Source of the DNA: JAODBJ01 sp963782465
Lineage (GTDB): Bacteria; Actinomycetota; Acidimicrobiia; IMCC26256; PALSA-610
DNA: 64,000 bases
Assembly (NCBI GenBank): GCA_963782465.1
Contig: CAWAJR010000007.1
Location: 62,001 to 126,000, forward strand
Direction of reading: 5' to 3'
Part shown: piece after piece, positions 1 through 8,580 of the stretch
How positions within the stretch are numbered: the first letter of the stretch is position 1
Layout of the letters: each line of letters starts with the position of its first letter
The notes under the pieces: model-generated
The model's input: only the letters and a program-made list of their open reading frames with translations
Database searches by the model: none
What the model was told of the DNA's origin: nothing
Position numbers and translations under genes: made by a program

Positions 1-1116
1 CACAGCAGCGATACGGCCACGACCGGGTGGTTGTTCGCCTTCGACGCCGCGGGCTCCGACGGTTGTTCGGGCTCGCCCACGACGTGCACGCCGCTGTGGG
101 GGGCCTCGTTCGGCCGCACGAACTCGTCGCCGACGGTCGTCGATGGCGTCGTGTACGTCACCGGCGAGGCGTACAACACCAACGCTGCCACCCTGTACGC
201 GTTCGACGCCGCCGGCGAGACGAATTGCTCGGGCACCCCGAAGCGATGCTCGCCCCTGTGGACCGCACCGGTCGGCACCGCGTCTTCTTCGACGTCTACC
301 GTGGCGAACGGCGTCGTGTACGTCCGTTCCAACGTCTACCTGTGGGCCTTCGACGCCGCCGGCCAGACCGGCTGCTCCGGTACGCCCACGACGTGCGAGC
401 CCCTCTGGACGTCGGAGAGCCTCGGGAGCAGTGTCACCGATGTGCCGGCCGTCGCCAACGGCATGGTCTACACCAGCGCGGGCAACAATCTCTACGCGTT
501 CGACGCCGCCGGTGCGACCAACTGTGGCGGCGCCCCCATCACCTGCAACCCCGTGTGGAGCGTGGCCACGGGCGGAGCCATCCGCTCGTCACCGGCGATC
601 TCTGGCGTGCCGTTGCGAGCCGACCCCATGGTGTTCGTCGGCTCCGAGGACCACAACCTCTACGCGTTGAACGCCACGACCGGCGCGCTCGTCTGGTACG
701 CGCCGACGCTGGGCAAGGTCGAATCCACACCGGCGGTCGCGAACGGTGTGGTCTACGCGGCTTCCGCCGACGGTGTGTTCACCGCGTACGACGGGGCCGG
801 CGTCGAGGGCTGTTCCGTCGACGCCATCTGTACCGGCCTCTGGCACGCCGACGTCGGCGCCGGCTCGGAGTCGTCGGCCGCGGTCGCCAACGGGGTCGTC
901 TACGTCGGCGGCGCCGACCGGCACATCCACGCCTTCGCCGCCGATGGCTGCTTCCCGGACACGACGTGCAGCCCCCTGTTCGACAAGTACGCCGGGTACG
1001 ACCTCGGTTACAGCTCGCCGACGGTCGCGAACGGGGTCGTCTACATGAGCCTGACCGACGGCTTCTGCCACGCCTGTTACGCCAAGCTGATCGCGTACGT
1101 GCCCGCCCCCTCGTGA
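1..1116 (+). CDS. Secreted PQQ-like beta-propeller repeat protein (5' partial)
   Basis: The reading frame is open from base 1, so the gene begins upstream of the window; 371 codons are visible before a TGA stop. The protein is a chain of propeller blades with the recurring pattern 'PTVANGVVYV ... LYAFDAAG', the hallmark of PQQ-like (PQQ_2/3) propellers. Several blades carry a closely spaced cysteine pair (for example NCSGTPKRC), which suggests disulfide staples in an exported protein. Such propellers usually act as extracytoplasmic binding or sensing domains, and no enzyme domain is visible here. The signal peptide would lie off-window. The gene is followed by tRNA-Gly. Family assignment is firm, but substrate and role are unknown. 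Confidence 0.85.
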   Translation, partial: HSSDTATTGWLFAFDAAGSDGCSGSPTTCTPLWGASFGRTNSSPTVVDGVVYVTGEAYNTNAATLYAFDAAGETNCSGTPKRCSPLWTAPVGTASSSTSTVANGVVYVRSNVYLWAFDAAGQTGCSGTPTTCEPLWTSESLGSSVTDVPAVANGMVYTSAGNNLYAFDAAGATNCGGAPITCNPVWSVATGGAIRSSPAISGVPLRADPMVFVGSEDHNLYALNATTGALVWYAPTLGKVESTPAVANGVVYAASADGVFTAYDGAGVEGCSVDAICTGLWHADVGAGSESSAAVANGVVYVGGADRHIHAFAADGCFPDTTCSPLFDKYAGYDLGYSSPTVANGVVYMSLTDGFCHACYAKLIAYVPAPS

Positions 1117-1153
1117 TCTCCGAATGGCCGGGAGGGGGAGCGACCGGCGCCGC

Positions 1154-1159
1154 TACGAT
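1154..1159 (+). promoter_or_regulatory. -10 element of tRNA-Gly promoter
   Basis: TACGAT ends 10 nt before the first base of the tRNA, matching the TAnnnT -10 hexamer of housekeeping actinobacterial promoters. No convincing -35 was recognised. Confidence 0.4.
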
Positions 1160-1169
1160 CGGGCCGCTC

Positions 1170-1243
1170 GCGGGTGTAGTTCAGCGGCAGAACATCAGCC
1201 TTCCAAGCTGAGTACGCGGGTTCGACTCCCGTCACCCGCTCCA
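1170..1243 (+). tRNA. tRNA-Gly (anticodon TCC)
   Basis: Folds as a full cloverleaf: acceptor GCGGGTG pairs with CACCCGC, the anticodon stem TCAGC/GCTGA encloses the loop CTTCCAA (anticodon TCC), and the T arm contains GGTTCGACTCC. The discriminator is T and the terminal CCA is encoded at 1241-1243. It reads GGA codons. Confidence 0.95.
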
Positions 1244-1327
1244 ACCACGCTCACTGCCGGCGCCGATCGGTCGACGCGTACGCCGGGAGTAATTTGAAGC
1301 GGCTCCGGCGCGAGGAGGCGCGACAGA

Positions 1328-2218
1328 TTGACGGCGGTCGACTACTACGCGGTCCTCGGGGTGGCCCCCGACGCGACCGACGCGGAGATCGCCCGGAGTC
1401 ACAAGGCGTTGGCGTTGCAGTTCCATCCCGACCGCCATCCCGGCGCGTCGGGTGCGCAGCGCGCGCAACTCGACGCCGCGATGACGCGCATCAACGATGC
1501 CTACAACGCGCTCAAGACGCCCGAGCGCCGGGCCGCGTACGACCGGGAGCGGCCGGTGGAACATGCCGTGGCCGACTTCGTCGAATACGGGCACGCTCCG
1601 GGCGCGGGCCAGTGCGATCTGTGCGGCTTCGAGCCGGCCCGCCGGTGGACCTTCCAGCACCAGTCGTCGTGGCTCTTCGGGCGGCGCGTTCACACCCACC
1701 GGTCGACGCTGTGCCGTGACTGCGCGCGAGCAGTCGGTCGTACGGCGCAGAGCCGCACCGTCATCACGGGCTGGTGGGGCTTCATCTCGCTCTTCACCAA
1801 CGTTGGGTACGTGATCACGAATACGAGCGGGCTATGGAAGGTGCGCGTCCTCGACGCCCCCATACGGCGTGACGGCGACGTCGTCGCGCCGCTGACGAAG
1901 CCGATGGCGGCCGGTCGACCAGTGTTTTTCCGCGCCGGCTTCCTCGCGCTCGCCGGCCTGCTCGTGCTCGCCGGGGTGCAGCTGTCGAGGCACCCGCACC
2001 CGACCCCATCGCCGCCGGCCTCGCAGACGGTTGCGAGCTGGCACGACGGCGCGTGCGTCGCCCGCTCCGGTACGTACATGCGCCCGACGCCGTGCAGCGG
2101 CCCTTCGGATGGTGTCGTCATCGCCGTCGAACCGACCGCCGATCTCTGCCCGGCGTCGGCGACCGCGTACGTCGACTACCTCAGCCGCTTCTATTGCATC
2201 CGCGCGAACGCGCCGTAG
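1328..2218 (+). CDS. Membrane-tethered DnaJ-domain protein
   Basis: A 296-residue protein with a TTG start; AGGAGG lies 9 nt upstream (about 1311-1318) and fixes that start. Residues about 4-67 are a J domain with an intact HPD motif (HPDRHPG), which would stimulate an Hsp70 ATPase. Two CxxC pairs follow (CDLC near residue 97 and CRDC near 130) and may form a zinc site. A single membrane segment sits near residues 200-218, and a short tail containing several cysteines lies beyond it. It is not a full DnaJ, since the G/F region and the CxxCxGxG repeats are absent. The Hsp70 partner and role are unknown. Confidence 0.85.
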   Translation: MTAVDYYAVLGVAPDATDAEIARSHKALALQFHPDRHPGASGAQRAQLDAAMTRINDAYNALKTPERRAAYDRERPVEHAVADFVEYGHAPGAGQCDLCGFEPARRWTFQHQSSWLFGRRVHTHRSTLCRDCARAVGRTAQSRTVITGWWGFISLFTNVGYVITNTSGLWKVRVLDAPIRRDGDVVAPLTKPMAAGRPVFFRAGFLALAGLLVLAGVQLSRHPHPTPSPPASQTVASWHDGACVARSGTYMRPTPCSGPSDGVVIAVEPTADLCPASATAYVDYLSRFYCIRANAP

Positions 2219-2302
2219 CACGAGCCCGCGATGAGTTCGCGCGTCGCGCGGCGTCAGCAGTGCGAACAATCCGATCACCAACGATCGAGAGAGGACGATT
2301 CG

Positions 2303-2725
2303 ATGGCCTTTCACCCGTATCTCGCCTTCGCCGGCAACTGCCGCGAAGCTTTCACCCGCTACCAGGAGATCTTCGGCGGTGAGCTCGTGCTGCTGACGAT
2401 GGGCGACGCGCCCGCCGAGGCCGGGCCGCCACCGCCCGGCGCCGACGCCGACGCCATCATGCACGGCGCGTTGATGGCCGGCGATGCGCTGTTGATGGGC
2501 GCCGACGACCCCATGGGCAGCTTCAGCGGCACGGTCAACGGCATGTGCGTCAACTGCTCGTTGCCCGACGCCGCCGAAGCCAAGCGTGTGTTCGACGCGC
2601 TCTGCGAAGGCGGCCAGGTCCAGATGCCGCTCGGCCAGACGTTCTTCTCGCCCGCGTTCGGCATGTGCACCGACCGGTTCGGCACTCCGTGGATGGTGAT
2701 GGCCGACATGACCCCGGCGACCTGA
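2303..2725 (+). CDS. VOC/PhnB-like glyoxalase-fold protein
   Basis: A 140-residue protein; the ATG is preceded by the purine-rich GAGAGGACG. The start FHPYLAFAGNCREAF and the later DRFGTPWMV are typical of the PhnB/'3-demethylubiquinone-9 3-methyltransferase-like' branch of the vicinal oxygen chelate superfamily, which has one betaalphabetabetabeta pair per chain and forms dimers. Members of this branch often have no assigned substrate, and the name does not imply phosphonate metabolism. It lies 84 nt after the DnaJ-domain gene on the same strand. Function beyond the fold cannot be stated. Confidence 0.85.
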   Translation: MAFHPYLAFAGNCREAFTRYQEIFGGELVLLTMGDAPAEAGPPPPGADADAIMHGALMAGDALLMGADDPMGSFSGTVNGMCVNCSLPDAAEAKRVFDALCEGGQVQMPLGQTFFSPAFGMCTDRFGTPWMVMADMTPAT

Positions 2726-2854
2726 CCCCGACATGAGCCCGGCGACCTGACCCGATCACGCCGCCGGGCATTCATCCGATCGGGGTGACCCGAGGACCGG
2801 CCGGTTCCTTCAGGATGCCGGGTGACGGATTGCATCCAGTGGAGGAGTGCCGAC

Positions 2855-3340
2855 ATGGCGACGTTGAGTGCCTGGAAGTTCGACGACGCGGGAGGAGCAG
2901 CTCGGGCCGAGAGCACACTTCTCACCTTGCAGAAGGAAGGGCTCATCACGATCCACGACGCCGCCGAGGTGTCGTGGCCGATGGACAAGAAACGCCCGAA
3001 GACAAGGCAGCTGAACAACCTGGCCGGCGCCGGCGCGGTCGGCGGGTCGTTCTGGGGCCTGCTCTTCGGCATGCTGTTCTTCGTGCCGCTGCTGGGGATG
3101 GCGGTCGGCGCGGCCATGGGCGCCCTGTCGGGATCGCTGACCGACATCGGTATCGACGACGACTTCATCGCCGCGGTGCGCTCCGAAGTGCAACCGGGAA
3201 CGTCGGCGCTGTTCGTGCTGACGTCGGACGCGGTCATCGACAAGGTGCGCGACGCGTTCACCGAGACGAAGGCGACGTTGATCCACACGAACCTGTCGGC
3301 GGCCGAGGAGCAGAAGCTCCGCGACGTGTTCGAGGACTGA
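2855..3340 (+). CDS. DUF1269 family membrane-associated protein
   Basis: A 161-residue protein; GGAGGAG lies about 8 nt before the ATG. The N-terminal alpha/beta part is followed by a glycine-rich hydrophobic hairpin (about residues 65-100, LLFGMLFFVPLLGMAVGAA), then a soluble part with SALFVLTSDAVIDKV. This is the DUF1269 architecture, often found in actinobacterial and proteobacterial stress gene neighbourhoods without a known biochemical role. A strong hairpin follows 20 nt after the stop, so the transcript probably ends there. Confidence 0.8.
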   Translation: MATLSAWKFDDAGGAARAESTLLTLQKEGLITIHDAAEVSWPMDKKRPKTRQLNNLAGAGAVGGSFWGLLFGMLFFVPLLGMAVGAAMGALSGSLTDIGIDDDFIAAVRSEVQPGTSALFVLTSDAVIDKVRDAFTETKATLIHTNLSAAEEQKLRDVFED

Positions 3341-3360
3341 CTCGACCGATCACACGCGCG

Positions 3361-3395
3361 ACCGGAGGGGCCTGGCGCCGGGCTCCTCCGGTTTC
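3361..3395. terminator. Bidirectional terminator hairpin
   Basis: ACCGGAGGGGCC and GGCTCCTCCGGT (11 of 12 pairs) close an 8-nt loop, followed on the + strand by TTTCGT. It lies between two convergent stop codons (DUF1269 at 3340, DUF2252 at 3432) and could serve both. Confidence 0.7.
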
Positions 3396-3431
3396 GTCGC
3401 GCCCGGGCACCCGGGCATCGCCCCGAAGCGG

Positions 3432-4877
3432 CTACGAACCGATCTGCGGTTCGCCGGCTTCGAGGCGTCCGTCGCGGATCGCCGCGATGAACGCGTCGTA
3501 GTCGAGCCGGTTCTGGACCGTGTACGCCGCGCTGAAGTCGGCGACGGCGCGGTCGAGCGCGTCGCCCTTGCCGGCGTACGACGCGATGGCCACCGCGTCG
3601 CCGGACCGGGCGTGGCCGCGGGCGAGGGTCGCGCCGCACAGGCGCCCGTAGAACGCGATGAACTCAGGTGTCGCGCGCGCCTCGATGTCGACGGATTGTT
3701 TCCAGTCGCGGAGCTGGCGCACGTAGTACTCGCGGTGCGCGAGGTCGCCTTTGGTCCAGCCGAGAAAGATGTCGGACTCCGCCTGTACGAGCCGCTGGCC
3801 CTCGACGACGCGTTGGCCGTTGTTCTCGTACGGGCTCGCACCCAGGTGTTCCTCGAGTACCGAGGGGCCGGCCTCCTTGACCTGGAGGAACAGGGGATCG
3901 TCGCGGTCGCGCCCTTCGAGCAGGATCACGAAACAACGGGTGCCGACGCTGCCGACCCCGACGACCTTGAACGCCATGTCGATCGGATCGAAGCGGTCGA
4001 GGCACGCACGATGGTGGTCGGGGAGGGTCTCCTTGTAGCGATCGAACGCGGCGCGCGCGACGGCTTCGAGCCCGGGCCCGTCGAACTCGCCGGCCAGGTC
4101 GCGCAGCCGGAACAGCACCGGCGGATCGCTGCGGATCCGGTAGCGACCGTCGACGTCTTCGGTCAGCTTCGCGAGCGCCTGCAAGCTCGTGCGCGAACGC
4201 GCCTTGCGCGAGAAGCGATTGAGCCCCTTGTCGATGTCGATCGCGCCGGCGCCCGCGACGACCCGGATGTCGTCGGTCGTCATGTGCTCGTACCAGAGGT
4301 CGAGCAGGTTCATCCGGGCGAAGCGGGCCATCGCGTCGCGGTACGCCTTGACGCACCCGGCGGTCAGCGAACGGCTCACCTTCTCCGTGAAGCCGAGGTG
4401 TTCCGAAGCAATCATGAAGCTGGTGGCGAGCCGTTTCAGGTCCCATTCCCACGGGCCCCGCAACGTCTCGTCGAAGTCGTTCGCATCGAAGACGAGCTGC
4501 CGAGACGGTGACGCGTACGCGCCGAAATTCGACAGATGGGCGTCGCCGCCGAGCTGGACGGTGAACCCGCTCACCGGCGTACCGGCGAGGTCGGCCGCGA
4601 AGATCCCCGCGGTACCGCGGTAGAAGGTGAAGGGCGACACGCTCATCCGGCGGTGGCGCAAGGGGACGAGCCAGGCGACCCGATCCTGGTTCTGGTCCGC
4701 GAGAAGCTGCACCGGGTCGGGTCGGAGCGCGCCCGGCGCCCACTCCCGATGGCTCGCGCGCGGGGCCGCCGCCCGTGCGGCGCGGCCGGCGTCGGCCCGC
4801 TGCTCGGCACTGAGGCGCGGCTCGGCGGGCGGTTGGGGCTCGGCCGGGCGCTTCGCCTTTGCGGTCGGGGCCGTCAT
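3432..4877 (-). CDS. DUF2252 family kinase-like protein
   Basis: A 481-residue protein; the chosen ATG has AGGAGC just upstream. The first 55 residues are Ala/Pro/Arg-rich and probably disordered. The DUF2252 core follows: 'DRVAWLVPLRHRRM', 'FTFYRG', 'GDAHLSNFG', 'FDANDFDE' and 'WDLKRLATS'. DUF2252 proteins have a fold distantly related to aminoglycoside/choline kinases, and GDAHLSNFG and the NDFDE acidic motif correspond to catalytic-loop and metal positions. Substrate unknown. A small gene starts 70 nt upstream on the same strand, so the two probably form an operon. Confidence 0.85.
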   Translation of the reverse strand: MTAPTAKAKRPAEPQPPAEPRLSAEQRADAGRAARAAAPRASHREWAPGALRPDPVQLLADQNQDRVAWLVPLRHRRMSVSPFTFYRGTAGIFAADLAGTPVSGFTVQLGGDAHLSNFGAYASPSRQLVFDANDFDETLRGPWEWDLKRLATSFMIASEHLGFTEKVSRSLTAGCVKAYRDAMARFARMNLLDLWYEHMTTDDIRVVAGAGAIDIDKGLNRFSRKARSRTSLQALAKLTEDVDGRYRIRSDPPVLFRLRDLAGEFDGPGLEAVARAAFDRYKETLPDHHRACLDRFDPIDMAFKVVGVGSVGTRCFVILLEGRDRDDPLFLQVKEAGPSVLEEHLGASPYENNGQRVVEGQRLVQAESDIFLGWTKGDLAHREYYVRQLRDWKQSVDIEARATPEFIAFYGRLCGATLARGHARSGDAVAIASYAGKGDALDRAVADFSAAYTVQNRLDYDAFIAAIRDGRLEAGEPQIGS

Positions 4878-4947
4878 GTTCCCGCTCCTGTCTCGTGTCG
4901 TTCGTCTCGTCGCGTTGTTGCGCGCCGGCTGGTCGAGGGGCTCGAGG

Positions 4948-5160
4948 TCATTCCCGGCCGCACGCGTTGACCGACACGAGTTCCAGCCCGAAGTCGGAGA
5001 TCTGCCGGAGCGCACCTTGGAGGGCGGCTTGGTCCTGCGCCCAACCGATGAGATGGGTTTCGCCGTGTTCGACGTCGCGGACCTCGAAACCTTCGAGGAG
5101 GTGTTCGAGGCGCGCACTCAACCGTCCCCGAACGACGATTTCGTACCGCGCGCTCGTCAT
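4948..5160 (-). CDS. Small actinobacterial hypothetical protein
   Basis: A 70-residue soluble protein starting MTSARYEIVVRGRL. Its layout (YEI-V-RGRL at the start, 'DQAALQGALRQISDFGLEL' near the end) is that of a widespread family of roughly 65-80-residue actinobacterial proteins without assigned function. The sequence suggests a small alpha/beta fold with a terminal helix. It precedes the DUF2252 gene on the same strand. No catalytic residues can be pointed out. Confidence 0.7.
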   Translation of the reverse strand: MTSARYEIVVRGRLSARLEHLLEGFEVRDVEHGETHLIGWAQDQAALQGALRQISDFGLELVSVNACGRE

Positions 5161-5232
5161 GGCGGCGCCTTTCGCTGCCCTCCGGTGCTTCCGGGCGATG
5201 CTCGCCGCCCCGCGTCGCGCGATCGTCACCCC

Positions 5233-5264
5233 ACTCGGGTGATCTGTTCCCCGATCACCCGAGT
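5233..5264. promoter_or_regulatory. Perfect 12-bp inverted repeat, candidate operator
   Basis: ACTCGGGTGATC and GATCACCCGAGT flank an 8-nt centre. The site lies in the region between divergent genes (starts at 5160 on the minus strand and 5334 on the plus strand), so a terminator role is unlikely and a regulator site shared by both promoters is plausible. The half-site (G/A)ATCACC recurs at 9080-9136, 11539-11557 and 14337-14355. Confidence 0.5.
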
Positions 5265-5333
5265 CGGATGACGAGCCGGCACGCGAACCAGTGCACGCTG
5301 GCGATGCAAAAGTGCTCGTCACGAAAGGAATGG

Positions 5334-5735
5334 ATGATGCTCGCTCGAACTTGGGGGGTCGGCCAGGTGCTCTGGACGATCGTGTGGGTCACGTTGTTCG
5401 TCATCTGGCTGTCGCTCCTGCTGCGGGTGTTCGTCGACATCTTCAGGAGTGACGATCTCGGAGGGGTATCGAAGGCGCTCTGGGCGCTGTTCGTGATCGT
5501 GTTCCCGTACCTCGGCGTGTTCGTCTACGTGATCGCTCGGGGGCACAAGATGAGCGAGCACGCGGTCGGCGACGCGCGGGCGCGCGACCAGGAGATGCGG
5601 GCCTACATCCAGGATGCGGCCGGTGGCGCGCCGAGCCCGACGGCCGAACTGGAGCGGTTGGGTTCCCTGAAGGAGCGGGGCCTGATCGACGACGCCGAGT
5701 TCCAGCGCCTCAAGTCCAAGATCGTCTCCGCCTGA
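5334..5735 (+). CDS. PLDc_N / SHOCT domain membrane protein
   Basis: A 133-residue protein; AAGGA precedes tandem ATG codons at 5334/5337. Two membrane helices (about residues 10-35 and 48-70) form the 'phospholipase D nuclease N-terminal' membrane hairpin (LWALFVIVFPYLGVFVYVIARG). A basic/acidic linker and a C-terminal SHOCT motif (LGSLKERGLIDDAEFQRLKSKI) follow. No HKD catalytic motif exists, so this is not a phospholipase. SHOCT modules are thought to mediate protein oligomerisation. It lies 42 nt upstream of the next membrane gene. Confidence 0.85.
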   Translation: MMLARTWGVGQVLWTIVWVTLFVIWLSLLLRVFVDIFRSDDLGGVSKALWALFVIVFPYLGVFVYVIARGHKMSEHAVGDARARDQEMRAYIQDAAGGAPSPTAELERLGSLKERGLIDDAEFQRLKSKIVSA

Positions 5736-5777
5736 GCCCACCCAGCGGGCCCGACGCCTGAGAGGAGCGGGGCTCCC

Positions 5778-7037
5778 ATGCCCGGTGTGCCCGATAACGC
5801 GACCCCGCCGGCGGCGGCGGCGGAACCGGCGACGCAGCCTCGTCGCGTACGCCGCGTCGTCGCGGCCGGGTTGCTCGTGGTCGGTGCCCTGCTGACACCG
5901 ATCACGATCCTCACGCTGTTCGTCAATACGCAGGTCACCAACACCGGCCGTTACGTCCAGACGATGAAGCCGCTCGCTCGTAACGCGGCGCTCCAGGCGT
6001 ACATCGCCGACGACGTCACGAACCAGCTGTTCACGCAGGTCGACGTCGAGCAGTACGTGCGCGATGTCTTGCCGGCGCGTGCCCAGCCGCTCGCGGCCCC
6101 GGTCGCGACCGCGATGAAGACGTTCACATACGACGCGGTCCTGCGCGTGCTCGCGAGCGACCAGTTCCAGCACCTCTGGGTCGCGGCGAACCGAGTCGCC
6201 CACGCCCAACTGGTTGCCGTCTTGACCAATGAACGTCACGGGAAGGTGTTGACGACGAGCAACGGCGCCGTGACCGTCGACCTCTCGCCCCTCGCCGATT
6301 CGGTCAAGCAACGTCTCGCGCAGCGCGGGATCAGCGCGTTCGACAAGATCCCGGCCAACCGGGTCTCGGGCAAGATCACGTTGTTCGAGTCGAAAGACCT
6401 GTACCGGGCGCGCCGGGCGGTCGGCCTGCTGACCAAGCTGGCGTACGTGCTCCCGTTCGTCGTGTTCGCGTGCTTCGGCGGGGCGATCATCCTCTCGCGG
6501 GATCGAAGGCGGGCATTCATCCGCGCCGCGATCGCGTTCACCGTCGGTGCGGCCGTGCTGGCCCTCGGGCTGGCGTTCGGGCGCGGCATCTACCTCGACG
6601 CCGCGGTGAACGGCGGCATTCCCCACGACGCCGCGGCGTCGGTGTACGACATCCTCGTCCGCAGCCTGCACACCGCGGTGCGAACCGTGCTGTCGTTCAG
6701 CGTCATCGTGGTGGTCGCGGCCGTCTTCAGCGGGCCTTCGCGGCTCGCCGTCTCGTTCCGTAGCACCGTCCAGCGCGTCGTGAGCTGGCTCGGGCGCCAG
6801 AGCGCCGACGCGGGATGGCGCTGGCTGCAGCCGATCGGGTTCGTGCGATCGCAGGGGCGGGCGCTGCGCATCGTCGTCGCCGCCGCCGGCTTCGTGCTCC
6901 TGTTCTTCTGGAAGCACCCCACGCCTTCGGTCATCTTCTGGATCGCGGTCGGGGCCTTGTTCCTCCTCGCACTGGTGGAGTTCTTCGGCCGCGATCGGGA
7001 AGCCGTTGCCGTAGGGTCGAGTGCCGGTGCCCGATGA
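5778..7037 (+). CDS. Integral membrane protein with large extracytoplasmic loop
   Basis: A 419-residue protein; ATG with GAGAGGAGCG upstream. A helix at about 30-50 is followed by some 160 polar residues (TNTGRYVQTMKPLARNAALQ..., with repeated 'ADDVTNQLF' and 'VEQYVRDVLP' type segments). Further helices lie near 225-250, 255-280, 300-330, 375-395 and 395-410. This arrangement occurs in uncharacterised actinobacterial membrane proteins, and no enzyme motif was seen. Its end overlaps the K+ channel gene by 17 bp, so the two are translationally linked. Function unknown. Confidence 0.75.
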   Translation: MPGVPDNATPPAAAAEPATQPRRVRRVVAAGLLVVGALLTPITILTLFVNTQVTNTGRYVQTMKPLARNAALQAYIADDVTNQLFTQVDVEQYVRDVLPARAQPLAAPVATAMKTFTYDAVLRVLASDQFQHLWVAANRVAHAQLVAVLTNERHGKVLTTSNGAVTVDLSPLADSVKQRLAQRGISAFDKIPANRVSGKITLFESKDLYRARRAVGLLTKLAYVLPFVVFACFGGAIILSRDRRRAFIRAAIAFTVGAAVLALGLAFGRGIYLDAAVNGGIPHDAAASVYDILVRSLHTAVRTVLSFSVIVVVAAVFSGPSRLAVSFRSTVQRVVSWLGRQSADAGWRWLQPIGFVRSQGRALRIVVAAAGFVLLFFWKHPTPSVIFWIAVGALFLLALVEFFGRDREAVAVGSSAGAR

Positions 7038-7587
7038 CCCTGGTGCGAAGCCGAAGCCGCTCGTCCCGGCGCTGCGCGACGCGGCGCTGCACGACTCCGC
7101 GCGCCGCACGTTCGTCGTTACCGGGTTGACGGTCACCGGAGGGTTGCTGCTCTACGCGTTCGCCCCGACGCGAGGCCGCGACGGCACGATCGGTGCCATC
7201 CTCGGCATCGCCGCAGTCTGCGTCGTGGTACCCCTGACCGTGCGACGTGCCCGCTCCATCCGCGCGTCGGAGCGTCCGATCCTCGACGCGGTCGAGACGC
7301 TCGTGTTGCTCTTCACGTTGCTCGTCCTCGGCTTCGCGGCCGTGTACGTCGTGATCGCCGAACATTCGCACCAGCTGGTCGACGTTCGCACGAAGATCGA
7401 CGCGCTCTACTTCACCGTTTCGACGCTCTCGACGGTCGGGTTCGGCGACGCGCACGCCGCCGGTCAGGCGGCACGCCTCGTGGTCACGGTGCAGATCGTG
7501 TTCGACCTGGCGTTCCTGGCCACGGCGGTTCGCCTGCTCACGTCGGTCGCGCAGCGCCGCGTCGCCGAGAAAGGTGGTCGTGGCTGA
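7021..7587 (+). CDS. Two-TM-pore potassium channel family protein
   Basis: A 188-residue protein; GTG start at 7021 (7027 GTG is an alternative). Two N-terminal helices precede a pore unit: outer helix (about 85-110), pore loop with the selectivity filter 'STVGFGD' (about residues 137-143) and inner helix (about 148-172). TVGFGD is an intact K+ filter (cf. TVGYGD). The chain has no RCK/TrkA-N gating domain, so it resembles small Ion_trans_2 channels. Convergent with the holin-like gene. Confidence 0.88.
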   Translation: MPVPDDPGAKPKPLVPALRDAALHDSARRTFVVTGLTVTGGLLLYAFAPTRGRDGTIGAILGIAAVCVVVPLTVRRARSIRASERPILDAVETLVLLFTLLVLGFAAVYVVIAEHSHQLVDVRTKIDALYFTVSTLSTVGFGDAHAAGQAARLVVTVQIVFDLAFLATAVRLLTSVAQRRVAEKGGRG

Positions 7588-7599
7588 GCCGTCAAACGG

Positions 7600-8022
7600 T
7601 CAACGCGCACCCGAGTTCGACCGGTGGAACACGATGAGGTGCCCGACGAAGTTCACGATCCCGAGCAGCAACGCGCCGAGCAACGCGGCACCGAACCCGT
7701 CGATGCTCAACCGCGGGGAGATCCAGGCGGTCACGACCAGGACGATGCCGTTGACCACGATCGTGAACAGGCCGAGGGTCAACACCCGCAGCGGGAGCGT
7801 CACGATGCGCAGGATGGTGCCGAGAAGCGCATCGACGACACCCCACACGACGGCGATGGCGAAGAAGTCAAAGAACGCCCAACGCGCGTGGATGCCGGGG
7901 ATCGCCGCGACCACAACGAAGATCGACGCCGCGCCGATGCACCACGCGACACCGATCCGGCGCAGGAGTCCCGGACCGGTGCGTTGTTCGCCTCGCCGCG
8001 TGGTTCGCCCGCGAGCTGCCAT
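7600..8022 (-). CDS. Phage holin family 4-type (DUF360) membrane protein
   Basis: A 140-residue protein with four hydrophobic helices. The pattern 'LPLRVLTLGLFTIVVNGIVL' followed by a helix ending in 'GIVNFVGHL' is diagnostic of the Phage_holin_4_2/YvlD family. Despite the family name these are chromosomal housekeeping or envelope-stress membrane proteins, and no lysis or phage genes are nearby. The start abuts the stop of the DUF7144 gene (8022/8023), indicating an operon. Confidence 0.85.
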   Translation of the reverse strand: MAARGRTTRRGEQRTGPGLLRRIGVAWCIGAASIFVVVAAIPGIHARWAFFDFFAIAVVWGVVDALLGTILRIVTLPLRVLTLGLFTIVVNGIVLVVTAWISPRLSIDGFGAALLGALLLGIVNFVGHLIVFHRSNSGAR

Positions 8023-8472
8023 CTACGCCACTTCCCGGCCGCCGTACCGCGCGAGCCCGTAGAACGTGAGCACTGCGATACCGACGTACATCGCCGACCA
8101 GATCGGGTAGTAGGGCATCCACGCCATCGCGCTGACCGCGCCGATGGTCGCGGCCACGAAGCCGACCGCGCGCGCGAACTGCGACCTCGTGAGGATCAGG
8201 AAGCTCGAGACGATGAGCACGATCCCGACGGCAAGCCACGTCCATGCGTAGGTCTTGATGTTGGAACCGAGCACACCGTTCTGCAGCCCAAGGGGCAAGG
8301 CGCCCTTGTAGCGGAACGCCCAGATCGAGTCGATGACGCGCATGACGCCGGCGAGCCCGAGCACGCTGCCCACGAAGAACAGCCACGACTCCGAGCTGCT
8401 GCCTCCCGAGCGCGCGAGTTGATCTCTCCGGAGCTGCGCCGCCAACTGCGGGTCTACACCGGTCGCGGTCAT
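8023..8472 (-). CDS. DUF7144 family membrane protein
   Basis: A 149-residue protein; AAAAGGAGG lies just before the ATG. Four membrane helices: 'ESWLFFVGSVLGLAGVMRV' first, then 'YAWTWLAVGIVLIVSSFLIL', 'ARAVGFVAATIGAVSAM' and 'WSAMYVGIAVLTFYGLARYG'. This matches DUF7144 (actinobacterial four-helix membrane proteins with a Trp-rich second helix). Function unknown. Operon with the downstream holin-4-like gene. Confidence 0.8.
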   Translation of the reverse strand: MTATGVDPQLAAQLRRDQLARSGGSSSESWLFFVGSVLGLAGVMRVIDSIWAFRYKGALPLGLQNGVLGSNIKTYAWTWLAVGIVLIVSSFLILTRSQFARAVGFVAATIGAVSAMAWMPYYPIWSAMYVGIAVLTFYGLARYGGREVA

Positions 8473-8506
8473 AACAACCTCCTTTTGGAGCTGTGCGGCG
8501 AGCGGA

Positions 8507-8575
8507 TCAGAGTCCGAGCACCTTGGCTTTGGCCGCCGCGAACTCCTCGTCGTTCAGAAGACCTTTGGCCTTCAT
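8507..8575 (-). pseudogene. SHOCT-domain remnant
   Basis: A 22-codon frame beginning ATG and ending TGA encodes MKAKGLLNDEEFAAAKAKVL, the C-terminal half of a SHOCT motif. It lies five bases after the stop of DUF6325 and in a different frame. A one-base shift near 8580 would join the two. It may be the end of a once-fused or separate SHOCT protein. No ribosome binding site was seen, so independent translation is doubtful. Confidence 0.5.
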
Positions 8576-8580
8576 CGGGT

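Noticed and set aside
5319..7136. 605-codon minus-strand frame opposite the PLDc_N and membrane protein genes
   Set aside because: It lies antisense to genes with clear ribosome binding sites and membrane topology, and its product is a His/Asp/Arg-rich string with no family signature.
7600..8022. Phage holin, suggesting a prophage
   Set aside because: The protein belongs to the YvlD-type family that carries the holin name only by database label. No lysin, capsid, tail or integrase gene is nearby.
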